This document shows positions 15,743 to 24,042 of a DNA stretch of 57,963 nucleotides, one piece after another. Each line of letters begins with the position of its first letter. The stretch's first letter is position 1. The stretch comes from Desulfacinum infernum DSM 9756 (GTDB lineage Bacteria; Desulfobacterota; Syntrophobacteria; Syntrophobacterales; DSM-9756): positions 1 through 57,963 of the forward strand of contig NZ_FQVB01000031.1 in assembly GCF_900129305.1 (NCBI RefSeq), read 5' to 3'. The notes beneath the pieces are model-generated. The model saw only the letters and a list, made by a program, of their open reading frames with translations, was not told where the DNA came from and ran no database searches. A program made the translations under genes and the position numbers.

Positions 15743-17026
15743 TCAGTAGAGCCCCCACAGCTTTGGCAGGTAGAGGCTCAGGGACGGGAAGAGGATCACC
15801 AGGATGAGAGCCATCGCCATGGCGGCGATGAACGGCAGGGTGGCCGCCGACGTCTTTTCCAGGGGGATGCCCGCCAGGTTGGTGGTCACGTAGAGGTTCA
15901 CGGCCACGGGCGGTGTGAACTGGCCGATGGCCAGGTTCAGGGTCATAACCACGCCGAACCAGAGGGGATCCCAGCCGAAGTGGGCCACGATGGGCAACAG
16001 GATCGGCAGGAAGACGTAGTAGATGGAGATGGCGTCCAGGAGCATGCCGGCCAGCAGGATGAGCACGTTCACCAGGGCCAGCACCACCCACGGGTTGTCG
16101 GAAAGGGTGAGCAGCGCGCCGGCGATCCGTTCCATGACGCCCAGCGTGGCGCCCGCCCAGCTGTAGAGGCCCGCCAGGGCCACGATCAGAAGGACCACCG
16201 CCGAGGAGAGGGCCGCATCCACCAGGATCCGGTAGAAGGTCCTGAGGTCCAGGGTGCGGTAGATGCCGAAACCGAGAAGAAGGCCGTAGAAGACCGCCAC
16301 GATGGCCGCTTCCGTGGCGGTGAAGATCCCGCCGTAGATGCCCCCCAGGATGACCAGGGGAGCCATGAGCCCCCAGAACGCGTCCTTGAAGGCCGCCCAA
16401 ATTTTCCGAAGGTCCCCCCGTTCCTCGCCCATATAGCCCCGGCGTTTGCTGATCCAATAGGCCGGTAGGATGAGGGAAAGGCCCGCCAGGATGCCCGGGA
16501 AGACCCCCGCGGCGAACAGGGCCGGAACCGACGTGGTGGTGATCACCCCATAGAGGATGAAGGCGATGCTGGGAGGCACCACGATGGCGGTGGATCCGCC
16601 CGCGGCGATGAGGGCGGCGCTGAATTCCCTGTCGTAGTTCTTGCGGGCCATGGCCGGAATGAGCACGGCGCCCATGGCCGCGGCGTCCGCCGGCCCCGAT
16701 CCGCTCACGCCGCCGAAGAAGACGCAGACCAGAATGGCCACGATGGCCAGCCCTCCGGGGATGGATCCCACCAGGAGGCTCGCCAGGTTCACCAGCCGCT
16801 GGGAAACCCCGCACCGCTCCAGGATCATGCCGGCCAGGATGAAGAACGGAATGGCGAGCAGCGGATACTTGGCAATGCCGGCATAGAAGTTGGACGAAAT
16901 CACCTGGATGCCCAGGTCGAACTGCCAGATCATGAAGATGGCCACCCCGCCGATGGCCACCGCGATGGGGATGCCGAAAAAGAGCAGCACGAGAAAGAGG
17001 AAAAAGAGCCAGAACGCCGCATCCAT
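15743..17026 (-). CDS. dctM: TRAP transporter large permease
   Basis: A 427-residue polytopic inner-membrane protein of the DctM family with about 12 hydrophobic segments. It forms the Na+-driven translocation channel of a TRAP importer. Family stretches include the N-terminal GIPIAVAIGG, the FFGGVSGSGPADAAAMG block, GGSTAIVVPPSIAFILYG and the C-terminal NLAIGQFTPPVAVNLYV. It is the last of dctP-dctQ-dctM, separated from dctQ by 287 bases filled with inverted heptad arrays. The substrate, probably an organic acid, cannot be read from sequence. Confidence 0.93.
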   Translation of the reverse strand: MDAAFWLFFLFLVLLFFGIPIAVAIGGVAIFMIWQFDLGIQVISSNFYAGIAKYPLLAIPFFILAGMILERCGVSQRLVNLASLLVGSIPGGLAIVAILVCVFFGGVSGSGPADAAAMGAVLIPAMARKNYDREFSAALIAAGGSTAIVVPPSIAFILYGVITTTSVPALFAAGVFPGILAGLSLILPAYWISKRRGYMGEERGDLRKIWAAFKDAFWGLMAPLVILGGIYGGIFTATEAAIVAVFYGLLLGFGIYRTLDLRTFYRILVDAALSSAVVLLIVALAGLYSWAGATLGVMERIAGALLTLSDNPWVVLALVNVLILLAGMLLDAISIYYVFLPILLPIVAHFGWDPLWFGVVMTLNLAIGQFTPPVAVNLYVTTNLAGIPLEKTSAATLPFIAAMAMALILVILFPSLSLYLPKLWGLY

Positions 17027-17054
17027 GAAAGAGTCACCTCAGGGATCGGGAACG

Positions 17055-17340
17055 AGGGGAAAGGTTAAAGGCCAAAGGCTAAAGGTCAAAGGCTAAAGGT
17101 CAAAGGCTAAAGGCTAAAGGGTAAAGGTCCAAGGTAAAAGGCCAAAGGTTTCAGGAGAAAGGTTCGAGGCGAAAAGAGCGGGACCCCGGGGCATTGAGCC
17201 GGGTACGAAGTCCTGCTGGTGCGGGAGGCACAGGCCGCCTCCTTCCCTTTTCCCCTTTCCCCTTTTACCTTTCGCCTTTCCCCTTTCCCCTTTTACCTTT
17301 CGCCTTTAACCTTTTACCTTTTACCTTTCATCTCTTGCTG
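17055..17340. repeat. paired inverted heptad arrays between dctQ and dctM
   Basis: In transcription direction (minus) dctQ runs into a sense array at 17335-17240 (units such as TAAAAGG, TTAAAGG and CGAAAGG; the dctQ stop TAA is one unit). About 70 bases later an antisense array occupies 17165-17055 (on plus, units such as TAAAGGC and TAAAGGT). The two arrays are complementary in kind and could pair in the mRNA. Confidence 0.85.
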
Positions 17341-17820
17341 CGCCCACAACTGCACCGTTCTCTCCACGGCCCGCACCGCGATGAGCACGCTGCCCAGGGG
17401 AACCGCCAGGGTGTAGATCCACTGGGGCACCTCCAACGCTTCGGACAAGGTCTCCAGGTCCATTTCGTCCCGGATCTGGAAGATGCCGTAGTAGGCGAGG
17501 GTGCCGAAGACAAAGAGGACCAGGGCCAGGGAAAGCACCAGCACGACCCGTCGAGCAGGCGGGGGCAGCCGGACGTAGACGAAATGGAGGCCCAGGTGGA
17601 GGCCCCGCCGGAACGCGGCGGCGCCTCCAAAGAGGGTGAGGTACACAAGCGCGCTCACCTCCACCTCCTCCGTGAAGGCGAAGGAGTAGTTGGTGAGGTA
17701 GCGGATCGTCACGTTGGCAAAGGCGATGAGCGCCATCACCAGGAGAAGGAGCGCGCAGGCGGCCTCTTCAAAATGATTCCACAGCCAGGAAAACACACGT
17801 CGATTCACGGGAGGCTCCAA
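17314..17820 (-). CDS. dctQ: TRAP transporter small permease
   Basis: A 168-residue DctQ-type protein with four predicted transmembrane helices; the first is CALLLLVMALIAFANVTIRY. It pairs with DctM to form the membrane part of the TRAP importer. It starts five bases after the dctP stop. The last residues (MKGKR) and the TAA stop are encoded by the beginning of a 7-bp repeat array, so the extreme C-terminus has been written by the repeat. Confidence 0.9.
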   Translation of the reverse strand: MEPPVNRRVFSWLWNHFEEAACALLLLVMALIAFANVTIRYLTNYSFAFTEEVEVSALVYLTLFGGAAAFRRGLHLGLHFVYVRLPPPARRVVLVLSLALVLFVFGTLAYYGIFQIRDEMDLETLSEALEVPQWIYTLAVPLGSVLIAVRAVERTVQLWAQQEMKGKR

Positions 17821-17825
17821 CCGGT

Positions 17826-18845
17826 TCAGCGTCCCAGGATCTTTTCGGCCTGGGCCACCAGGTCCTCACCGATCTTCTTTCGCCATTCGTCGTAGACGGA
17901 TCGCGTCTTTTCCCGGAAGGCCGCACGGATCTCCGGCGTGAAGACCGTCACTTCCATGCCGTTATCGCGAAGGGTCTGAAGCGCCGGCATGTCTCCCTCC
18001 AGGCCCTTTCTGGCCTGGGCCACCTCCCAGGCGCAGGCGTCCGCTGCCGCCTGTTTCAGGATGGCCTGGTCTTCCGGCGAGAAGGAATCCCAAGTCTTCT
18101 TGCTCACGCCCAGGATGAGCGGGTCGATGGCGTAGTGCCAGATGCTGATGTACTTGTGCACCTGCCAGAGCTGGTAGGGGATGATCACCGCATTGACCGG
18201 GTTTTCCTGGCCGTCCACGGTGCCCTGCTGGAAGGCCGTCTGAGCCTCTCCCCAGTTCATGTTGATGGGGTTGGCGCCCAGGGCCCGGAAGGTGTCGATG
18301 AAGATGGGCGATCCCACCACGCGCACCTTGAGGCCTTCCAGATCATCGGGGGAATCCACGGCCTGTTTCCGGTTGGTGAGTTCCCGGAAGCCGTTTTCGC
18401 CCCATGCCAGGCCCACCACGCCCTTCTCCTCGATCTGGCGGAAGAGTTCCTGGCCGGGGGCCCCGTTCTTCACGGCGTCCAGCTGTTCATAATCTTCGAA
18501 GAAGAAGGGAAGGGCGAAGAGATTGAGGGACGGGACCTGGGGAGACCAGTTGATGGTGGAGGCCAAGGCAAAGTCGATGACGCCCTGGCGCATGAGCAGA
18601 AATTCGTTGGTCTGTTTGCCGGCGAAAAGCTGTCCGGCGAAGTAGCACTTGATGTTGATGCGCCCGTTGGTTCTTTCCCGCACCAGGTCGGCGAACATTT
18701 GCGCGCCTTCCCCCCACGGCCCCTTGGGCCCCACCACGATGCTCATCTTGTACTCAGCCTTGTAGTCGGCCGCCCAAACCGGCGAGAAGACCACGGCCAT
18801 CGCCGCCGCAAACACCAGAACCGCCGTCAGCACGCCTCGTTTCAT
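17826..18845 (-). CDS. dctP: TRAP transporter solute-binding protein
   Basis: A 339-residue periplasmic binding protein of the DctP family. A signal peptide (MKRGVLTAVLVFAAAMAVVF...VWA) is followed by the mature domain, with GLKVRVVGSPIFIDTFRALGANP and the WGEAQTAFQQGTVDGQENP motif. The Arg in the VRVVGSP stretch is where family members clamp a carboxylate, so an organic acid ligand is likely. It is the first gene of dctPQM. A molybdopterin oxidoreductase gene ends 337 bases upstream on the same strand, so transport and oxidation may be linked. Confidence 0.93.
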   Translation of the reverse strand: MKRGVLTAVLVFAAAMAVVFSPVWAADYKAEYKMSIVVGPKGPWGEGAQMFADLVRERTNGRINIKCYFAGQLFAGKQTNEFLLMRQGVIDFALASTINWSPQVPSLNLFALPFFFEDYEQLDAVKNGAPGQELFRQIEEKGVVGLAWGENGFRELTNRKQAVDSPDDLEGLKVRVVGSPIFIDTFRALGANPINMNWGEAQTAFQQGTVDGQENPVNAVIIPYQLWQVHKYISIWHYAIDPLILGVSKKTWDSFSPEDQAILKQAAADACAWEVAQARKGLEGDMPALQTLRDNGMEVTVFTPEIRAAFREKTRSVYDEWRKKIGEDLVAQAEKILGR

Positions 18846-18986
18846 GGAAGCCCTCCTTGCTCATAAGGGTGAAAAGATGGAACAGACCAAAAGTGCCGCC
18901 GCTCACGGTCCCCAAAAACTGCAATGCCGGCGGGACGAATGTCAACCCGAGAGTCGGGAGGGAGACAAGAAATTTGGACGTGATTT

Positions 18987-19014
18987 CAAATATATTAATC
19001 CTATTTGCTGACAA
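18987..19014 (-). promoter_or_regulatory. weak promoter-like site before dctP
   Basis: Within the 337-base gap before dctP, an AT-rich patch on the minus strand contains TTGTCA (19014-19009) and TATTTG (18992-18987), 16 bases apart. The patch is clearly AT-richer than its surroundings. Nothing else but a heptad array is seen in this gap. Confidence 0.35.
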
Positions 19015-19124
19015 GAAACCCTTCTGGGGATCGAAGGATCAAGGATTGGAAGACGAGGGGGCGAAAGGTTCAGCGATCGGGATCCGGATCGGCCGGGCTT
19101 CGGACGACGGGCATCCCCCCATCC

Positions 19125-19199
19125 CCCGCCACCCATCACTCGTCACTCGTCACTCATCACTCATCGGATCACGAATTACGGATCACGGTTTACGGATCC
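19125..19199 (-). repeat. heptad array at the 3' end of the molybdopterin gene
   Basis: On the minus strand the gene runs into units TAAACCG, TGATCCG, TAATTCG, TGATCCG, then TGATGAG, TGACGAG, TGACGAG and TGATGGG. The gene's stop TGA (19183-19185) opens one of these units. Confidence 0.8.
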
Positions 19200-21252
19200 T
19201 GCACGGAAGGGCGCGCACCCGCGGGGTGGCCATGACGGGATCCGTTTCGTCCACGGGGGTGAGCCGGTTGAGGTTGGCTTCCGCCCAGCCCCGCAGGGGA
19301 TCTTCCGTGCGTTCCGGAAACCACCAGCCGTAGTCCGCCAGCACCACGCGGGGGTGGACTCGGTCCGTGAGGTGCGCCCGTTGGGTGACGGCGCCCCAGG
19401 GGGTTTCGACCACCACCTTTTGGTCTTGCCGGATGCCCAGTTCTCCGGCCGTCTCCGGGTGGAGGTGCACTTGCGGTTGCGGGTGGCGACGCCTCAGTCG
19501 GTCCAGATGCCGGTAGGCGGAATGGAAGAAGTCCTTGGGTTTTCGGCTGGTGAGAATCAAGGGGAAGTCGTTTCCGGGAGGTTCGGGATCCCTGGCGTGA
19601 GGAAGCGGCGGGAATCCCCACCTTTCCAGCAGGCTCGACTTGAGTTCCACCTTGCCCGAAGGGGTCTTGAACCCCTTTTCCAGATAGGTTCGGGCCTTTC
19701 GCGGTCCGAAAAGGACGCCTTTTTCCCGGAAGTCGCCGTAGGAAAGTCCCGACGGAGCCAGGATGGCGTCCAGGATGTCCTCGGGGCGATCCCAGAACCG
19801 ATCCCGGAATCCCATGCGTTTGCCCCATTCGTTCAGGATCCACAGGTCGGAGCGACATTCGGGCGGAGGGTCCACCAGCTTGGGGCGGGCGGTGACGAAG
19901 CCGTGGGGCAGCCCGTAGTGGCCCAGGTCGTCCGTTTCCATGGGCAGGGTCACGGGGAGGACCAGATCGGCCAGGGCCGCCGTGGGCGTGAGCACCTGGT
20001 CGGCCACGGCCAGGAAATCGAGACGGGAAAGGGCCCGCCGGACGGAATCGGCGTCCGAATAGGTCATCATGGGGTTGGTGCCCTGGGTGTAGAGGCAACG
20101 GACGGGATAGGGGGCCTGGTCCAGGATGGAGCGGATGAGTATCCAGCCGGGCACGCTGATGAGCCTTGGAATGATGCCGTGGTGCCGGTTCAGGAGCTTC
20201 TTGGGCCTTTCGGGAAACGCGTCCAGGGCGATGAAGTCGCTCAGGCGAAGAAGGCGCGGCGCCTGTGCCCGGATGTTTCCGCCCGGCTCTTCCAGGTTGC
20301 CCGTGACGGCCATGAGATGCACCAGGGCCTGGCAAGTGGCGGCGCTGTTGGGGGTGTGTTCCACGGCGTTTCCCCACTGGAGGCAGGCCGGGCGGGAGCC
20401 GGCATAGAGCCGGGCCGCGTTCAGGAGGGCTTCCCGCTCGATCCAGCAGGCTTTCGCCACCCTTTCGGGCGTGTACGGTTCCACGGCCTGGGCCAGATCC
20501 TCCAGGCCCACCGTCCACTTTTCCACGAACGGCCGGTCCAGGAGTCCTTCCCGAAGGATCACGTGGAGAAACCCCAGGGCCAGGACATCATCCGTTCCCG
20601 GCCGGATCGGAAGCCAAATCTCCGCCTTTTCGGCAAGCGTGGTCCGGTAGGGGTCCACCACGATCAAGCGGGCGCCGCGATCCAGGCATTCCTTCAGGTG
20701 CCCGCCCAGGACTCCTTCTTCGTTGGTGTGGATCGGGTTGCTGCCCCAGAGCAGGACGCATTGGGCGGGTCCTTCCAGATCCGCCACGGGAAAGAACCCG
20801 CAGGTCACCATGGCCATCTGTTCCCGCGGCATGTGGCACACGTGCTGGGTCCCCGCTACGTTGGGGCATTGGAGCAGGTTGGCCAGTCGGAGCATCAGGA
20901 AGAATTCCGGCCCCTTGGGAGCCCCCTGGGCGAAGGCCACGGCTTCGGGTCCGGAATCCGCGATGGCCTTTTGGAAGGCGGACGTGAGCAGATCCAAGGC
21001 CTCGTCCCAGCCGATTTCTTCCCATCGGCCGGATCCGCGGCTTCCCTTGCGTTTCAGGGGCTTGCGCAGCCGATGCGGGCTTTCCAAACGTTCGGCGGCC
21101 GAAAGCCCCTTGGGGCAGGCCCATCCGCGGCTGAAGGGGTCGTCGGGGTCGGGAAGGACCTTGGCGATGCGACCGTCCGCAACCTCAACCTTCAGGCCGC
21201 AGCCGCCGTGGTCGAACCGGGCGCAGTGGGTGGTGAACCATTCGTGGTTCAT
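19183..21252 (-). CDS. molybdopterin-dependent oxidoreductase, unassigned substrate
   Basis: A 689-residue MopB-superfamily enzyme (molybdenum or tungsten bis-MGD). Landmarks are the N-terminal cluster segment HCARFDHGGCGLKV followed by RGWACPKG, then LWGSNPIHTNEEG, DPYRT, IRPGTD, LPMETDDLGHYG and a C-terminal molydopterin-binding lobe (LILTSRKPKDFFHSAYRH). A Cys in GTQHVCHMPRE is a likely metal ligand. The N-terminal cluster set is odd: Cys-x7-Cys and a distant Cys, with an Asp where the second Cys usually sits. No signal peptide is seen, so it is cytosolic. It follows DUF4198 and His-rich genes and precedes the TRAP genes. Confidence 0.85.
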   Translation of the reverse strand: MNHEWFTTHCARFDHGGCGLKVEVADGRIAKVLPDPDDPFSRGWACPKGLSAAERLESPHRLRKPLKRKGSRGSGRWEEIGWDEALDLLTSAFQKAIADSGPEAVAFAQGAPKGPEFFLMLRLANLLQCPNVAGTQHVCHMPREQMAMVTCGFFPVADLEGPAQCVLLWGSNPIHTNEEGVLGGHLKECLDRGARLIVVDPYRTTLAEKAEIWLPIRPGTDDVLALGFLHVILREGLLDRPFVEKWTVGLEDLAQAVEPYTPERVAKACWIEREALLNAARLYAGSRPACLQWGNAVEHTPNSAATCQALVHLMAVTGNLEEPGGNIRAQAPRLLRLSDFIALDAFPERPKKLLNRHHGIIPRLISVPGWILIRSILDQAPYPVRCLYTQGTNPMMTYSDADSVRRALSRLDFLAVADQVLTPTAALADLVLPVTLPMETDDLGHYGLPHGFVTARPKLVDPPPECRSDLWILNEWGKRMGFRDRFWDRPEDILDAILAPSGLSYGDFREKGVLFGPRKARTYLEKGFKTPSGKVELKSSLLERWGFPPLPHARDPEPPGNDFPLILTSRKPKDFFHSAYRHLDRLRRRHPQPQVHLHPETAGELGIRQDQKVVVETPWGAVTQRAHLTDRVHPRVVLADYGWWFPERTEDPLRGWAEANLNRLTPVDETDPVMATPRVRALPCRIRKP

Positions 21253-21284
21253 GGGGGACTCCTGTCGTCTGAGAACTCCGCCAA

Positions 21285-21385
21285 TCGTCACTCCCGAGCA
21301 AGCGGGAGTCCATAACTTCCCGCAAATCCTGGATCCCCGCTCCCCGTTCAAGCCGGGGACAAGCCTCGCGGGGATGGCGAAGGGC
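21285..21385. repeat. REP-like palindromic repeat (family C)
   Basis: The sequence contains TCACTCCCGAGCAAGCGGGAGT and, after about 20 bases, GGATCCCCGCT...GCGGGGAT, two hairpins separated by a short spacer. Related copies lie at 35590-35670 and 49690-49790. It fills the gap between the His-rich and molybdopterin genes. Confidence 0.65.
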
Positions 21386-21429
21386 CAGTGAACGGCGCAA
21401 ACCAATCATCTTCAGACAGGTTCCTCGGC

Positions 21430-21690
21430 TCAGTCCAGCTGCTTTTCGGCCTCTTCCAGGATCCGGTTCAGCTCCAGGGACCCATCGGCCACCCGTTCCA
21501 AGGCTTGAGCCACCGATTCCAGTCCCTCTTGACGGGCCTTTTCCGCCCACTGCCGATAGGACTTCACGTGGTCTTCCGTGTGATGGATCCAGTGGTGGAT
21601 CATTCGTGCCAGCTTCTGTCGGGTGCTGAGTGGGCTTTCCGTGTCCGAACCGTGGTCGTGGGAATGGGGGTGCGAGTGTTGATGGCTCAT
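21430..21690 (-). CDS. small His-rich helical protein
   Basis: An 86-residue protein. The first 15 residues alternate His with Ser, Pro and Asp (MSHQHSHPHSHDHG), a metal-binding tail; the rest is predicted helical (KLARMIHHWIHHTEDHVKSYRQWAEKARQEG). There is no signal peptide or membrane segment. It lies between DUF4198 (121 bases upstream) and the molybdopterin gene on the same strand. The His tail resembles those of nickel or cobalt chaperones, so a metal-handling role with DUF4198 is plausible, but it matches no family I can name with certainty. Confidence 0.7.
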   Translation of the reverse strand: MSHQHSHPHSHDHGSDTESPLSTRQKLARMIHHWIHHTEDHVKSYRQWAEKARQEGLESVAQALERVADGSLELNRILEEAEKQLD

Positions 21691-21811
21691 GGGGATCCTC
21701 GCTCTTTCAGGTGGCGGTTTGAAAAAGAGAGCGCAACAAACGATGGGCGGGCGAAACCGGGCTCATCATGAAGGAGCCCGGTCGCGCCTGTCAATGGCCG
21801 GATTCGTCCGG

Positions 21812-22624
21812 TTACTTCATGTCGGTGGTGTGGACCCAGAGGACGGCACCGATCTCCACGGGCTTTTCCACGCCGTCCTTGGGCAGGGTCCAGGGCGCGT
21901 CGCTGAGCGCCGCAAAGCCCCACCAGCCGGCTCGAGGCATGGCGTAGGTGAAGACGCCGTTGCCGTCGGCCTTCACCACCTGGGTCACGTAGGCGTCGGC
22001 CGGAGCCGTCACTCGGGACGGGTTGTCGGGCGATTCGTTGAGGTATTCCACTTCCACCTCGGCGTAAGGCACGGGCTTTCCGTTGAGAAGGACCCGGCCG
22101 GTGAAGACGTTTCCGGTCCAGAGGCCGTAGGGGCGGGTGAGGGGAATGATTTCCGTTTCCAGCCCCACGGGTTCGTCCCATCCTTCTTCGAGCCCCAAGG
22201 CCTGCACGCACACCTTGGTGTAGTGGACGATGAACTTGTCTTCCGCCGGTTCCCAGTAGGGCGCCGGTTCCACGAAGAAAAGATGGTCCCCGGGTCTCTT
22301 CACGGTGTAGGTGGTTTCCCAGAAGGTGAACTCGCCTTCCTGGTCGGCCGAGCGCCCCTTTCGGGCGCTGAGGGTATCCAGGAGATCCGTCGTCTTGCCT
22401 CGGCTCATCACGGCGAAGCGCTTGGGCTTGGCCATCTCCATGTAGTGGCCTTCCAGGGGGTGGAGAAACTTCACCTGGACGGTGATCTTCTTCGACTCGT
22501 CGGCCGAGATGATGTCGTCCGAGGGCAGGATGAGGCCGAAATGGGCGAAAGCTCCCTGTGCCTGGCAAAAAAACAGAGCCGCCGCAACGGCAAAGGCCGA
22601 AAAGATGGTGGGTCGACGCTTCAT
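21812..22624 (-). CDS. DUF4198 periplasmic protein (NikK-like)
   Basis: A 270-residue exported protein. The signal peptide is [19 protein letters not shown]...AFA, with mature start [10 protein letters not shown]. The HFG(x)ILPS opening and the later [10 protein letters not shown] and [24 protein letters not shown] segments are typical of DUF4198, a family that includes NikK, a periplasmic partner of nickel/cobalt uptake systems. No nickel or cobalt permease is nearby, but a cobalamin-regulated cobaltochelatase locus is divergently placed about 700 bases away, making cobalt or nickel supply a reasonable inference. A CAGGAGG site precedes the ATG. Confidence 0.82.
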   Translation of the reverse strand: MKRRPTIFSAFAVAAALFFCQAQGAFAHFGLILPSDDIISADESKKITVQVKFLHPLEGHYMEMAKPKRFAVMSRGKTTDLLDTLSARKGRSADQEGEFTFWETTYTVKRPGDHLFFVEPAPYWEPAEDKFIVHYTKVCVQALGLEEGWDEPVGLETEIIPLTRPYGLWTGNVFTGRVLLNGKPVPYAEVEVEYLNESPDNPSRVTAPADAYVTQVVKADGNGVFTYAMPRAGWWGFAALSDAPWTLPKDGVEKPVEIGAVLWVHTTDMK

Positions 22625-22822
22625 TTTTTCCTCCTGTGCCAACGTGTGGGTTTGGGGGTGTCCGGCGGAGTGCCGACGGACACACAGCAACGTCTCGGCC
22701 GTTTCTTCGGGCCGTGGGAGGGTCTTCCTGACCGCGGGATTTGCTTCTTGGGTCGATTTTGTGGGAATAAACACCTTCGGGTGGGGCGGTGAGGGAAGTT
22801 TCGGCTTCCCGATGGTGTGTGA

Positions 22823-22851
22823 AATGTGTCGCATGTGGCCCGTCCTGTCAA
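22823..22851 (-). promoter_or_regulatory. promoter-like site for the DUF4198 gene
   Basis: On the minus strand TTGACA (22851-22846) and CACATT (22828-22823) are spaced by 17 bases, about 200 bases before the DUF4198 start. The rest of 22625-22971 shows short hairpins but no gene. Confidence 0.45.
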
Positions 22852-22971
22852 GTCCGACGAAACATCGAGGAGGCGCAAATGGTGGAAAAGGACCCCGGAA
22901 GGGGAGGGATCGCGGATTATCAGGGCGATTGCTGAGCGGGTTTTCTGGACGTAAGTTTACGTCTTCGTTTC

Positions 22972-23118
22972 GTGAAGGCCGGGGAGGCGTTTGTGGTGCG
23001 GGTGACTTCCGATCAGCGCCCCAAGATGGAGCGGGTCGTGACCCACAATGGAGGGCGGGTCCTGGAGGCGGTGGAAGAGGAACCCGGGTCGGTGCGGATG
23101 GTGATCGGGAAGGAATAG
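22972..23118 (+). pseudogene. TusA-like fragment
   Basis: From the GTG at 22972 the frame encodes 48 residues ([17 protein letters not shown]... to ...SVRMVIGKE). They resemble the second half of TusA-family sulfur-transfer proteins: a GExLxV strand, then a helix, [11 protein letters not shown] and a final VRMVI strand. The frame stays open upstream only to 22936, giving FLDVSLRLR, and the catalytic CP motif expected after the LD start is missing. I read it as an internally deleted or decayed gene; a very small intact protein is possible. Confidence 0.35.
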
Positions 23119-23121
23119 GGT

Positions 23122-23280
23122 CTAAACTGAGCGATTCTTTCTTTGGGTGTCTCTTACACCGCGTGATTAGCGGGCGGGGATAAACCCCGCCCCTACCCAA
23201 GGGGTCCGTGCCCTTTTGGAGGGGCGGGCTTTACGCCCGCCCTTCAGGACCTGTCCATGAGAAAGAATCGTCCAACTTAG
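23122..23280. mobile_element. 159-bp MITE-like element (family B), full copy
   Basis: The element is bounded by 21-bp imperfect inverted ends: CTAAACTGAGCGATTCTTTC at the left, and the reverse complement of CTAAGTTGGACGATTCTTTC at the right. Inside are two palindromes, GCGGGCGGGGATAAACCCCGCC and GGGCGGGCTTTACGCCCGCCC. A second copy of identical length lies at 51361-51519 in the opposite orientation. Confidence 0.8.
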
Positions 23281-23299
23281 CCGGGGCCTACTTTTGAGC

Positions 23300-23328
23300 T
23301 TGACATGGAACGACGAGGGTTGATAGAG
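23300..23328 (+). promoter_or_regulatory. promoter-like site for the cobalamin riboswitch transcript
   Basis: A perfect TTGACA (23300-23305) is followed at about 17 bases by ATAGAG, immediately upstream of the riboswitch. Confidence 0.5.
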
Positions 23329-23349
23329 GTTTCATGACAATCGAATCGA

Positions 23350-23521
23350 GCGGTCAGGTGCCCCAAGAGGGGCTTAAGAGGGAATCCCGTGGAAATCGGG
23401 AGCGGTCCCGCCGCTGTGAACGGGGACGAAATCCGCGTGCAAGCCACTGCACCGCCGACGGCGGAGCGGGAAGGTGCGGAGAGTAGGTGGATCCGTGAGC
23501 CAGAAGACCTGCCTGACCGGC
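23350..23521 (+). promoter_or_regulatory. cobalamin (B12) riboswitch
   Basis: The conserved elements occur in the right order: CAGGTGCCC, TTAAGAGGGAA, CCGTGGAAATCGGGAGCGG, TCCCGCCGCTGTGA, GCCACTGC, and the B12-box variant GTGAGCCAGAAGACCTGCC. Together they cover the kissing-loop cobalamin aptamer. An intrinsic terminator follows at 23586-23621, so high cobalamin should stop transcription before the small ORF and cbiK. Confidence 0.93.
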
Positions 23522-23585
23522 CGGAAACGGGGTACGGGTGTATGCCCTGAGTTTCCAAGCGCAAGGACCAAGCAAAACCGGGTGC

Positions 23586-23621
23586 AATCCTTAGAGCCGC
23601 AAGCTCTAAGGATTTTTTTTT
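23586..23621 (+). terminator. riboswitch-controlled intrinsic terminator
   Basis: A perfect 12-bp stem (AATCCTTAGAGC with GCTCTAAGGATT, loop CGCAA) runs into nine T. It is the expected expression platform of the upstream cobalamin aptamer. Confidence 0.9.
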
Positions 23622-23742
23622 GGGGGAAAGGACGGCCCATCCTTTCCCCGGCACCACCCTCCTCATCGTTTCCTTCAACCCCCAGACCGCCCGCGGCGGC
23701 TCGGCCGCCGCGGGCGCCCTTCCACGAAACGGAGGTGGAACC

Positions 23743-23988
23743 ATGAAAAGAGGCCTGATCGTCTATGTGACGGGCGGCGGTGAACTGGCCGAAGACAGCT
23801 GGGGACTTTATGCCTGCATGGACCGCTATGCGGCCCACGAGGTGGGCGTAGCCCGCGACGAGTCGGACATCGCCTATTGTTGGTGGAGGATGCTCACCCG
23901 CGGCATGCAGGAGGTGATGTGCGTGCGGGCCCGGGTGGACGGCGACGGCATGGACGTGGTCGGTGCACCGTTGCGCCTATGCGGTTGA
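23743..23988 (+). CDS. small protein of unknown function under B12 control
   Basis: An 81-residue protein starting at the ATG at 23743, which has a strong GGAGGTGGAACC site; longer in-frame readings cross the terminator and are not used. The sequence begins MKRGLIVYVTGGGELAEDSWGL, with a beta-strand then Gly-rich turn, and contains a WWRMLTRGMQEVMCV segment with two Cys in total near the C-terminus. No signal peptide or helix-rich membrane part is seen. It is 54 bases upstream of cbiK and shares the riboswitch, so it probably has a role in cobalt or corrinoid metabolism. I do not recognise a family. Confidence 0.7.
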   Translation: MKRGLIVYVTGGGELAEDSWGLYACMDRYAAHEVGVARDESDIAYCWWRMLTRGMQEVMCVRARVDGDGMDVVGAPLRLCG

Positions 23989-24042
23989 AGGGCCGCACGG
24001 GTTTCGGGATTGTTGGGTTGTTTCAATCACGGGAGGTGTCGT

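Noticed and set aside
22640-22830. Possible second cobalamin riboswitch upstream of DUF4198 (minus strand has a CAGGAAGACC-like motif and GGTG).
   Set aside because: The core AGAGGGAA/CCGGTG.AAA and GCGGTCCCGCCACTGT-type elements are missing, so only a chance B12-box-like motif remains.
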